Below are positions 17,947 through 25,469 of a stretch of 64,000 nucleotides of DNA, in pieces (within the stretch, counting starts at the first letter, position 1; the number at the start of each line of letters is the position of its first letter). Under the pieces are notes generated by a model. That model did not search any database and had not been told where the DNA came from. It saw nothing but the letters and a program-made list of their open reading frames with translations. Location: contig NZ_JAATEO010000001.1 of NCBI RefSeq assembly GCF_012034245.1, positions 186,001 through 250,000 on the forward strand. The letters are read 5' to 3'. Source of the DNA: Micromonospora thermarum (GTDB lineage: Bacteria > Actinomycetota > Actinomycetes > Mycobacteriales > Micromonosporaceae). Made by a program: the position numbers and the translations under genes.

Positions 17947-17965
17947 ACTAAAAGATATTTTTAGT
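17947..17965. promoter_or_regulatory. AT-rich palindrome, candidate AbiEi operator
   Basis: ACTAAAA and TTTTAGT flank GATAT, forming perfect 7-bp arms in a strikingly AT-rich patch inside high-GC DNA. It is 25 bases upstream of the antitoxin start, where a promoter and self-repression site would be expected. AbiEi proteins are known to bind inverted repeats before their own gene; the match here is inferred from position. Confidence 0.55.
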
Positions 17966-18001
17966 TCTGTGTCGCACGCGTGTTGGAGCTAAAGTTCAGT
18001 G

Positions 18002-20491
18002 CTAGGAAGCCTCCAGAAGGCGCTTACTCAGGTCATCGATGGCCTCATGGAGCAACTCCGCCCCACCGAACCGGTTCGCCAGTTCGACCACCGAGCCCAT
18101 GTCGGTGAACGGGCGGACCGCGAGGGTTTCCGGCTTGAGCTGTGGCGAGCCGTGCTCGGCGAATTTCAGCAGCATCTCGTCCAACACCTGCCGGGCCTGT
18201 GGCTGGAAAGCGTTCAGGAAATCCCGGTGCTCGTGCAGGAAGCGGTACAGCCGTTCCTCGCGGCTGACCAGGGGCAGCCCCCATGCCACGTTGAGGAGCA
18301 GGTCGATCGGGTCGACATCCGGGCTGCCGAACTCCGCGGGCAGTTCCTCGGCGTCGATGTCGGCCCGTTGCAGGATGGTCATGAGCTCACGTCTGGTCTT
18401 GGCGACGGCCCAGCGACCGCGCAGTTTGTCCGGAGCCAGGTCCAGTTCCAGGACGCGGTCGTGGACCCACTGCTGGATGGTCACCAGTCTCATCGTCCGG
18501 CCGTCCGTGTCCAGTTGGTAGCGCCGCTCGCCCCACTTGTAGACCTGGACGCCGTTTACCACATAGCGCCTGCCGCGGGACCGGATGCGGTCGACCTCGT
18601 CGGGGTCGTCCACCGCTGCGTCTGACCGCTGCGTGTCGAGGGTGCCGCCGTCTGCCTGCGTGTACTCGGCCTCCGGCTCGGCCACGGTCTCCGGATCGGC
18701 CACACTGCCATCGGGTGCTTCGGGTTGGCTTTTTAGCAGATGTCCCTGTTCGTCGGCGGTGTCACGGACGACGCGCAGCGGCGGGCCGTCGAATCCCGGG
18801 TCGTTGAACAGCCGGGTGGCCTCGACGAAGTCGATGATGTCGAAGGAGCCCTTGCCGATCTCCGGGCACAGGCGGGTGCCGCGACCGATGGTCTGCTTGA
18901 ACTCCGGCATCGAGCCGATCCGGCGAAACAGCACGATGTTGCGGACGGCTGGCAGGTCGATGCCGGTGTTGAGCAGCTTGGACGTCACTGCGATCACCGG
19001 TTCGTCGGAGTCGTCCTTGCGGAACTCGTCCAGCCATGCCCTGCCGTGCGGGCCGTCGGCGTCGGTGATGCGCACGACGTACTCGCGATGCGAGCGCACC
19101 TCCTCGGAGGCCGCGTTGAACAAGGCGGCGCGCATGCGTGCGGCATGGTCGTTGTTCTCGCAAAACACGATGGTCTTACCCTGCTTGCCGTCCTCCGCGG
19201 TCGAGCGCAGGTAGTCGACCACGTACTGGGCGGCTGCCTCCGTACGCTCCAGAATGACCATGACCCGCTCGAAGTCCTTGGGGCCGTAGATTCCTTCCGG
19301 GATCTCGTTGCCGAACCGGTCCAGCTGTCCCGGCACGGTCTGGTAGCCCTCCATGTCCACGTTGAGCCGCACCCGCCGCACCCGGTAGGGAGCGAGGTAG
19401 CCGTCCTCGATGCCGTCGGCCAGCGAGTAGGTGTAGACGGGGTCGCCGAAGTAGTCGAGGGTATCCGCGTCCTTCCTGTTGATCGGGGTGGCGGTCAGGC
19501 CGATCTGCGTCGCGGGGGCGAAGTGTTCCAACACGCGGCGCCACTGCGAGTTGTCCCTGGCGCTGCCCCGGTGGCACTCGTCCACGATGACAAGGTCGAA
19601 GTAGTTCGGCTGGTAGCGGCGGAACAACTCCTCCTCGTCACCCTTCTCTAGTGCCTGGTACAGGGCGAAGTAGATCTTGCGGCCCCGGACGGGTTCGCCG
19701 CTGATCTTGTGTACGTCGTCTGGGCCGAAGACCGGTAGAAAGTACCTGTCCTTGGGGTCGTCGACGAGCATCGAGCGGTCGGACAGATACAGCACCCGGG
19801 GTTTCCGTCCCTCGCCCCACCCGGATCGATTCAGCTTGGCGACGATCTGGAGCGCCACCATGGTCTTCCCGGTTCCGGTGGCCAGCACCAGCAGGATGCG
19901 CTTCTGGCCGCGAACGATGGCCGCGAGCGTACGGGCCACCGCCACCCGCTGGTAGTAGCGTGGGCGTTTGGCGGTGTTGTCCGAGTTCCGCAGGGTGTGA
20001 TCGTAGGGCGCCTTCAGTAGTTCCCGCCCGATGTCGGAGTCTGCCTGCAGGTCGGCGAGGTAGCGGGCCCACAGCTCGTCTGGGGATGGAAACTGGTCGA
20101 CGTCGCGGATGGCCGGAGCGGCGCCGCTGTAGTCGATCTCCACGATCTGCCGGCCGTTGGTGGCGTACGCGAAGGAGAGCCCCAGCTTCGCGGCGTACCG
20201 GCGGGCCTGCTCCACGCCGTTGTTGGCGTCGATGCGCCACCGTTTGGCCTCTACGACAGCGACGGGGACGTCCGGCGCATACTCCAAGACGTAGTCGGCG
20301 ATCAGGGGATCATCCTGGGCGTGCCGCTTGGGTGTCGGCGTCAGGCGCCCCTCGTTGATCCGGAACTGCGGTCGGATTTGCTCGCTCGTCCATCCGGAAG
20401 CCTCAAGGGCGGGTATGACGAACGCCCGGCACGTCTCGTCCTCGCTCATCCCGTAGATCGCTGTCACCGTACGTACGGTAATAGCATTCAC
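18002..20491 (-). CDS. hsdR: Type I restriction endonuclease subunit HsdR
   Basis: An 829-residue translocase/nuclease. The N-terminus has a PD-(D/E)xK nuclease pattern (DYVLEY, then VVEAK). A DEAD-type motor follows: Walker A ATGTGKT, DECH box, LTATP motif III and QTIGRGTR motif VI. The C-terminal 250 residues resemble the EcoEI-type R tail that docks to the methylase. It is shorter than EcoKI HsdR but normal for this subtype. The GTG at 20491 is used; ATG 20449 (MSEDETC) is a good alternative because many homologues begin there. It heads a five-gene run of hsdR, abiEi, abiEii, hsdM and hsdS, with a 79-bp gap before abiEi. Confidence 0.93.
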   Translation of the reverse strand: MNAITVRTVTAIYGMSEDETCRAFVIPALEASGWTSEQIRPQFRINEGRLTPTPKRHAQDDPLIADYVLEYAPDVPVAVVEAKRWRIDANNGVEQARRYAAKLGLSFAYATNGRQIVEIDYSGAAPAIRDVDQFPSPDELWARYLADLQADSDIGRELLKAPYDHTLRNSDNTAKRPRYYQRVAVARTLAAIVRGQKRILLVLATGTGKTMVALQIVAKLNRSGWGEGRKPRVLYLSDRSMLVDDPKDRYFLPVFGPDDVHKISGEPVRGRKIYFALYQALEKGDEEELFRRYQPNYFDLVIVDECHRGSARDNSQWRRVLEHFAPATQIGLTATPINRKDADTLDYFGDPVYTYSLADGIEDGYLAPYRVRRVRLNVDMEGYQTVPGQLDRFGNEIPEGIYGPKDFERVMVILERTEAAAQYVVDYLRSTAEDGKQGKTIVFCENNDHAARMRAALFNAASEEVRSHREYVVRITDADGPHGRAWLDEFRKDDSDEPVIAVTSKLLNTGIDLPAVRNIVLFRRIGSMPEFKQTIGRGTRLCPEIGKGSFDIIDFVEATRLFNDPGFDGPPLRVVRDTADEQGHLLKSQPEAPDGSVADPETVAEPEAEYTQADGGTLDTQRSDAAVDDPDEVDRIRSRGRRYVVNGVQVYKWGERRYQLDTDGRTMRLVTIQQWVHDRVLELDLAPDKLRGRWAVAKTRRELMTILQRADIDAEELPAEFGSPDVDPIDLLLNVAWGLPLVSREERLYRFLHEHRDFLNAFQPQARQVLDEMLLKFAEHGSPQLKPETLAVRPFTDMGSVVELANRFGGAELLHEAIDDLSKRLLEAS

Positions 20492-20580
20492 AGCTTCCTG
20501 TCTTCAGGCCATGAGGGTGACGATCAAGATCGCAAAGGATGAAATTTCCGACGAGGCGGATCTTTCGGCCAGTTTGTCGA

Positions 20581-20616
20581 TCATCACTACGGTCGGGGTC
20601 ATCACTACGGTCGGGG
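20581..20616. repeat. Two perfect 18-bp direct repeats upstream of hsdR
   Basis: TCATCACTACGGTCGGGG occurs twice without a gap (20581-20598 and 20599-20616). It lies 90 bases upstream of hsdR and 78 bases after the end of the DUF2637 gene. Tandem copies of this size may be a regulator binding array, an iteron remnant of a plasmid/ICE, or a replication slip. Confidence 0.7.
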
Positions 20617-20693
20617 CCGGCAGCGTTGGGCGATGGGACGAACGCCGAGCCGGGAGAAGCCCCATGTCGTGCCTCCCATGCGAACATCCGGCC

Positions 20694-21479
20694 TCATGAC
20701 GACGGCGTCACTGGACCATGGACCTCCCGCGAATTGGTTCCTTCGGACGGTGGGCGCTGGCCGGTATCGGAGGCAAGGATTCGGCGGACGTGACGTGGTG
20801 ACACGCCGGCAGCCGAGGCGACCTCGATCAGGCTCGCGTCGGGGCGTTCGGCACGTAGCCGGGCCACGATGTCCGCAGTCCGCTCGCCAGCGGCTTGAGG
20901 CCGATTCGAGGACGGGCCGGCGGTTCTTCGTGCCGGTACTGCCGCAGCCCGGCCAGGCGCGGATTCGTCCGAGGCCAGATCCGGCTCGCTCGCTTCCGGT
21001 TGGCTAATCTTCAATGGGCTCGATGCCGCGTGGTCGACGTCGGCGACTACTCGTTGCCCAAGGCCATGGCCGGTCTCGCCGGACGGATCATCCGGGCGCG
21101 TCATGGACTGTGGGGCAGGTTTAGACTTGGTGAGCATCTCGACGACCAGCAGCAGTGCTACCGCCGGCCACGCCGCCACGATCCGTGCCCCGAGGCTGGG
21201 CTGGGCGGCGGCGATGTTCGCCGCCACGCTGGCCGCCACCCCGACCGCGAACGCAGTCCGGGCCGACCAGCGCACCTTCTGACCGGCGCGTTTGTCCTCG
21301 ACCATGGCCGCAGATGCGACGACGAGCATCCCGTCGACAGACAGTGGCAGTACGTAGGCGACTTCGGGACGCTCACCGAACCTCAACGCCACGGCGACCA
21401 TATGGCTCCAGGACGACCAGGCAGCAATTCCAGCTACGGCCACCGTGCTCACGTCTCGGGCGATCCGGGTCGGCGTCAT
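20694..21479 (-). CDS. DUF2637 (SpdB-like) membrane protein with C-terminal HTH
   Basis: A 261-residue protein with four N-terminal membrane segments (first VSTVAVAGIAAWSSWSHMV, last AAWPAVALLLVVEML). A proline- and alanine-rich linker leads to a C-terminal helix-turn-helix (IEVASAAGVSPRHVRRIL). DUF2637 proteins are typical of actinomycete conjugative plasmids and integrative elements, where related Spd proteins help spread DNA through the mycelium. The ATG at 21479 overlaps the upstream gene stop by four bases. No integrase, replicase or TraB is visible nearby, so this looks like part of a decayed or larger element. Confidence 0.82.
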   Translation of the reverse strand: MTPTRIARDVSTVAVAGIAAWSSWSHMVAVALRFGERPEVAYVLPLSVDGMLVVASAAMVEDKRAGQKVRWSARTAFAVGVAASVAANIAAAQPSLGARIVAAWPAVALLLVVEMLTKSKPAPQSMTRPDDPSGETGHGLGQRVVADVDHAASSPLKISQPEASEPDLASDESAPGRAAAVPARRTAGPSSNRPQAAGERTADIVARLRAERPDASLIEVASAAGVSPRHVRRILASDTGQRPPSEGTNSREVHGPVTPSS

Positions 21480-21868
21480 CGGTTCACCCCCGGACCCAGC
21501 CGTCGCTCGATTGCCTGGACCTCGGCGGGGTCCACGGATGGGCGTCCCCCGATGTCCAGCCGCATCTGGACATCGGCCCATCGCTGCCACCGTCGGACGA
21601 CTTCGCTGGCTCCGAGGCCGGTTGCGTCGGCGATGTCCGTCAGGTCCGCACCCGCCCGCAGGGCCGCGTGGATCATCGAGGGCTGCCAGCGAGTCCACCA
21701 GGACACCACGGCGGCGGACAACGCCAGCTCCGCCAAGGCGTCATCGCGACCGGATGTCGCCGTCCGAGCGACGGCACAGTCATGAAGATCGAGCAGGAGC
21801 TTGAACGGGTTGATCTTTTCGGCATCGGCGAACCGCACCGGCGGTTCAACCGGTCGGGTCGGGGTCAT
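21476..21868 (-). CDS. Small HTH-containing protein of a plasmid/ICE-like pair
   Basis: A 130-residue protein with a short HTH-like segment (LTDIADATGLGASEVVRRWQ) and an N-terminal helical region. It overlaps the DUF2637 gene (ATGA), so the two are co-translated. The N-terminus (INPFKLLLDLHDCAVARTAT) is not recognised. Small DNA-binding partners of this kind often accompany DUF2637 proteins on mobile elements. No exact function can be given. Confidence 0.65.
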   Translation of the reverse strand: MTPTRPVEPPVRFADAEKINPFKLLLDLHDCAVARTATSGRDDALAELALSAAVVSWWTRWQPSMIHAALRAGADLTDIADATGLGASEVVRRWQRWADVQMRLDIGGRPSVDPAEVQAIERRLGPGVNR

Positions 21869-22288
21869 CGGGCATCACCCGACACCCGTGAGCTGGGCAA
21901 ATTCAGTGGTAGCGGGTCACCGGCGATGGTGGCGGTGTGGTTCGCATGGTGGTACCTCCGGCCCACCACATCCTCAGGCCTGGTCATGGCCTGTCTTCAT
22001 CCTCGATCACTTCCTCCGCATCGAGGATCATCTCTGGTCGTCAGCGGATCGTCAGCGCCACAGCCAACGTCGAGCGCGCCCGCTCTGGGCCAACTCTTCG
22101 AAGACGGGTGCAACCCGGAGTAGCTGTCGCGCGTGGATCGGAAGACCGCCTAGAGCCGTCAGCCCAGCGCGTCGCTGCTCTCACGGTTGCGGCTTCGCCC
22201 GCGTGCCGGGCCGGCGGCGGAGCGGTGGGAGATTGTACGGTGACGACGCGGCGACTCTCCGTCGCCGAAGCTCATGAAGGGCATTCCC
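21869..22288. other. 420-bp non-coding region at the right end of the island
   Basis: No tRNA, attachment-site repeat or recognisable gene was found. A weak dyad (CGGGTGTCGGGTGATGCCCG area at about 21867-21890) lies directly upstream of the small HTH gene and may be its control region. The last 100 bases should hold the promoter of the LPXTG protein gene. Confidence 0.4.
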
Positions 22289-23521
22289 ATGCGGTGGTTG
22301 CGGATCGCAGTCTCGGCGTTCGTCTTCGCGGCGGGCGGCACCCTCGTCGCCGCCCCTGCGGCGGTCGCCGCCGCGGACACGGCACCTCCCGTCCTGGCGG
22401 GCATCACCGTCTCGCCCGACGCGGTCTCCGTCGCCGGTCTCGACCTCGTCCCGGTGACCGTGACCGCTTACCTGACCGACGAGACCGGTGTCGAAAAGGC
22501 CTCCGACATGGGCGGCGGCAACATGCCCTTCGTCGCCCTGAAGCGCGTCGCCGGTGGCACCGCGTCGACCCAGTACGCCGAGCTGTCGCTCACCTCCGGC
22601 ACGCCACAGGACGGCAGGTGGACCGCGACCATCCAGGTGCCCTCCACCTGGAACGGTCAGTGGGAGATCAGCAAGCTCGTCGCCGTGGACGCGGCCTTCA
22701 ACAGGCTCGACATCGACCCGCCCGAGACACCGGACAACACGCTCGACGTCACGGGCACCCACCTTCCGGCGGTGACCATGCGGTTCGTGCCCGACCCGCT
22801 GGTCGGCGACGGCCCGCTGACCGTCGAGGGTCGGTTCTACTACGAGGACACCGGCGAGGGCATCCCCAACCAGCCGATCTTCTTCGGCCACGACAACCTG
22901 TGCGTCGAGTACTCGGCGGAGCCCAACGGCACCACCAACGCCGACGGCACCTTCTCGAAGGTGTATCCGAAGGGCGACGGCTACCTGCAGTGCGTCGGCA
23001 TCCTGCGCCCGTCCAACGTCGACTTCACGCCGGCCTTCATCGTCGTCGCGTCCCGGCACCCCCGGGTCAAGCCCGTCGTGACCGCGACCGCGAGCAGGAC
23101 GACCGTCGTGACCGGCACCAAGGTGACGTTCACCGGCACGGTCAAGCCGACCAGCGGTGTCAACGTCGAACTCCAGCAACTGCACGGCTCGACGTGGCGG
23201 AAGGTCGGCAGCACGTTCCTCGACGATCGGGGCGGCTTCACGTTCGACGTCACGCCCAAGGCCGTGGGCACGCACCGCTACCGCGCAATCGTCCCGAACG
23301 ACGAGCCCGAACTGGTCGGCGTGTCGGAGACCGTCGTGCTGCGGGTGACGGCACCGGGTGCCGGTGGGCAGCCGGGCGCGGGCGCGGGAGGTTCCGACGG
23401 TGGCCTGCCGATCACCGGGCCGGCGGTGGGGCCGATGGTCGGCGGCGCGGCGGCGCTTCTCCTCGCCGGCGCCGGACTGATGCTCATCGGACGGCGACGT
23501 CGGGTGCTGGCCCGGGGCTAG
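22289..23521 (+). CDS. Secreted LPXTG-type surface protein with Ig-like domains
   Basis: A 410-residue exported protein. It has a Sec signal peptide (MRWLRIAV, a hydrophobic core, then AAPAAVAAADTA), about 330 residues of beta-rich Ig-like sequence, a glycine-rich linker, LPITG, a hydrophobic segment and a final RRRR. That tail is a sortase sorting signal, so the protein is probably linked to the cell wall. One repeat (VTATASRTTVVTGTKVTFTG) resembles bacterial Ig-like stalk domains. AAGGG lies eight bases before ATG 22289; an ATG at 22274 overlaps that site. No sortase gene is in the window. Confidence 0.82.
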   Translation: MRWLRIAVSAFVFAAGGTLVAAPAAVAAADTAPPVLAGITVSPDAVSVAGLDLVPVTVTAYLTDETGVEKASDMGGGNMPFVALKRVAGGTASTQYAELSLTSGTPQDGRWTATIQVPSTWNGQWEISKLVAVDAAFNRLDIDPPETPDNTLDVTGTHLPAVTMRFVPDPLVGDGPLTVEGRFYYEDTGEGIPNQPIFFGHDNLCVEYSAEPNGTTNADGTFSKVYPKGDGYLQCVGILRPSNVDFTPAFIVVASRHPRVKPVVTATASRTTVVTGTKVTFTGTVKPTSGVNVELQQLHGSTWRKVGSTFLDDRGGFTFDVTPKAVGTHRYRAIVPNDEPELVGVSETVVLRVTAPGAGGQPGAGAGGSDGGLPITGPAVGPMVGGAAALLLAGAGLMLIGRRRRVLARG

Positions 23522-23523
23522 GG

Positions 23524-23540
23524 CCTCGGCTCGACCGAGG
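23524..23540 (+). terminator. Short hairpin after the LPXTG gene
   Basis: CCTCGG, CTCGA loop, CCGAGG begins three bases after the stop codon. The stem is only 6 bp and there is no T tract, so termination is only possible. Confidence 0.35.
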
Positions 23541-23669
23541 ACCTCGACACCCGCCCTGGCCGTTCGAGCACCGGGTTCCGCCAGGCACGCACATCCCGGC
23601 CACGGACCGCGGTCACAGTTCTGCGCGGCCGCCCGCAGGTCGTGCACCGCAGCAGGTTAGCGTCGGAGC

Positions 23670-24647
23670 GTGAGCATCGGATCCCCGCGCCTCCTTCCCG
23701 CCGACAGCGGCCTCGCCGAGGCGGCGTCCGTCCTGCGTACCGGTGGGTTGGTGGCCTTTCCCACCGAGACCGTGTACGGGCTGGGCGCGAACGCGCTGGA
23801 CGCGCGGGCGGCGGCGCGGATCTTCGAGGCCAAGGCGCGGCCGAGCTTCGACCCGCTCATCACGCACCTGGCCGAGGCGGCGGAGCTGGAGAAGCTGGTG
23901 GGCGTGGTGCCGGCGGCGGTCGCGGCGCTCGCCGAGCGGTTCTGGCCGGGGCCGCTGACGCTCATCGTGGACCGGCCGCCGGCGATCCCGCCGATCGTCA
24001 CGTCGGGGCTGGAGACGATGGCGGTGCGGGTGCCGGATCACGACGCCGCGCGGGCGTTGATCGCGGCGGCCGGGGTGCCGGTGGCGGCGCCGAGCGCCAA
24101 CCGCTTCGGGCAGTTGAGCCCGACCCGGGCCGAGCACGTCGTACGCGGCCTGGGGGCCGCCGTCGACGTGGTGCTCGACGGCGGGCCGACCCGCTGCGGG
24201 ATCGAGTCGACGATCGTGGACGCGCGGGGGGACCGGCCGGTGGTGCTGCGGCTCGGTGCGCTGCCGGTGGAGGCGCTGGAGGAGGCGGTCGGGCCGGTGG
24301 TCGTCCGCCCGGGCAGTTCGGGGCAGCCGGTGGCACCCGGCACGCTCGCGGCGCACTACGCCCCGCGTACCCCGTTGCGGGTGGTCTCGGGAGCGGAGCC
24401 GGCGGCCGGCGACGGAGCCCGGCGGGGCTTCCTGGCGTTCCGGAACCGGCCGGCGGGTGACTGGGCGGCGGTGGAGGTCCTCTCCGCCGGCGGCGACCTG
24501 ACGGAGGCGGCGGCCCGGCTGTTCGACGCGCTGCACCGGCTGGACGCCACCGGCGTCTCCGAGATCGTCGCCGAGCCGGTGCCCGACGTGGGCGTCGGCC
24601 GGGCGATCAACGACCGGCTGCGCCGGGCCGCCGCCACCTGGCGGTGA
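23670..24647 (+). CDS. L-threonylcarbamoyladenylate synthase (Sua5/YrdC/TsaC family)
   Basis: A 325-residue protein that makes threonylcarbamoyl-AMP from threonine, bicarbonate and ATP, the first step of tRNA t6A37 modification. The YrdC domain (residues about 10-200) shows FPTETVYGLGANA, the KARPSFDPL loop binding ATP, and the APSAN motif. A C-terminal Sua5 domain follows the linker around residue 210 (LAAHYAPRTPL). It starts at GTG 23670 and is a single gene followed by a CBS protein 74 bases later. It is a core cytosolic enzyme, and the length fits Sua5 rather than the shorter TsaC. Confidence 0.92.
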   Translation: MSIGSPRLLPADSGLAEAASVLRTGGLVAFPTETVYGLGANALDARAAARIFEAKARPSFDPLITHLAEAAELEKLVGVVPAAVAALAERFWPGPLTLIVDRPPAIPPIVTSGLETMAVRVPDHDAARALIAAAGVPVAAPSANRFGQLSPTRAEHVVRGLGAAVDVVLDGGPTRCGIESTIVDARGDRPVVLRLGALPVEALEEAVGPVVVRPGSSGQPVAPGTLAAHYAPRTPLRVVSGAEPAAGDGARRGFLAFRNRPAGDWAAVEVLSAGGDLTEAAARLFDALHRLDATGVSEIVAEPVPDVGVGRAINDRLRRAAATWR

Positions 24648-24721
24648 ACGTCGGCGCATGGGCCGCAACCGTGGGGGTAGGAGTAACGGCAACAACCCCC
24701 CGGAAGTGAGGTGTCATATCC

Positions 24722-25141
24722 ATGCCGACCGCACGCGAGATCATGACCAACGACGTGACCTGCGTCCGTGAGCAGGACGACCTCCGGACGGCGGCGAAGC
24801 AGATGGCCCAGCTGGGTGTCGGTTCGCTGCCGATCTGCGGGGACGACAACCGGCTCAAGGGCATGCTGACCGACCGCGACATCGTGGTGAAGGTGCTCGC
24901 CGAGGGCCGCGACCCGGCCAACGTCACCGCCGGTGAGCTGGCCCAGGGTAAGGCCGTGACCATCGGCGCCGACGACGACGCGGCGGAGATCCTGCGGACG
25001 ATGAGCCAGTACAAGGTGCGCCGGCTGCCGGTGATCGACGGGCACGAGCTCGTCGGCATCGTGGCCGTCGCCGACGTGGCCCGGTCCCTGCCGGAGCGCC
25101 CGGTCGGTGATCTCATCGAGGCCATCTCCGAGCGCAGTTGA
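24722..25141 (+). CDS. Tandem CBS-domain protein
   Basis: A 139-residue protein made of two CBS domains (MTDRDIVVK-like strand, MLTDRDIVVKVLAEG, then VGIVAVADVARSL). Free-standing CBS pairs bind adenine nucleotides and are often stress-responsive in actinobacteria. The start is ATG 24722. It is closely related in layout to the CBS protein at 35962-36387. A strong hairpin follows the stop. Confidence 0.88.
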   Translation: MPTAREIMTNDVTCVREQDDLRTAAKQMAQLGVGSLPICGDDNRLKGMLTDRDIVVKVLAEGRDPANVTAGELAQGKAVTIGADDDAAEILRTMSQYKVRRLPVIDGHELVGIVAVADVARSLPERPVGDLIEAISERS

Positions 25142-25441
25142 CCGTCCCGACGAGTTCGACCGCCGCCTCCGGCTCCCGCCGGGGGCGGCGGTCGTCGCTC
25201 CCGGCGGGCGACCCGGTCGAAGTGGTCCCCGTGCAGGTGCGACAGGGACCACGGCGTCCAGGGCGGGCAGTTGGGCGATCTCCAGCGCCGGGTCGGTCCG
25301 GCGGCGTGACCACAGGCCCTTGCCCAGGTACGCCCGCTGCCCCCGGTGCAGGAAGTTCGGATCGGTGAGCAGGGTGAACCCACCGATCCGCAGCACCGTG
25401 GTGGCGGTACCGATGAACGTCACGTCCGCGTTCTCGCTCAC
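25142..25441 (-). pseudogene. MBL-fold hydrolase remnant, frameshifted and truncated
   Basis: Starting at GTG 25441, the frame encodes a metallo-beta-lactamase-fold N-terminus (VTFIGTATTVLRIGGFTLL, TDPNFLHRG). After LPALDAVV the expected zinc motif SHLHGDHFD appears only in the next frame, because one extra C is present in a run at 25245-25247. The sequence then loses similarity after DRVARR, about 90 codons in, where a normal protein continues for about 170 more residues. Both faults indicate a dead gene rather than a read error alone. It lies between a CBS gene and the P-type ATPase. Confidence 0.75.
25158..25193 (+). terminator. Strong nested hairpin after the CBS gene
   Basis: GACCGCCGCC (25158-25167) pairs perfectly with GGCGGCGGTC (25184-25193). 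Inside it, CCGGC pairs with GCCGG around a TCCC loop. It begins 16 bases after the CBS stop and would stop transcription in that direction. It also lies inside the dead 3' portion of the MBL-fold remnant. Confidence 0.7.
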
Positions 25442-25469
25442 GTGACACCCCTACCCCTGATCGCTCGTC

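Noticed and set aside
20492..22288. tRNA or attachment site at the island end
   Set aside because: No cloverleaf or 15-bp-plus direct repeat across the island was found by eye; a search with tRNAscan and repeats outside the window would be needed.
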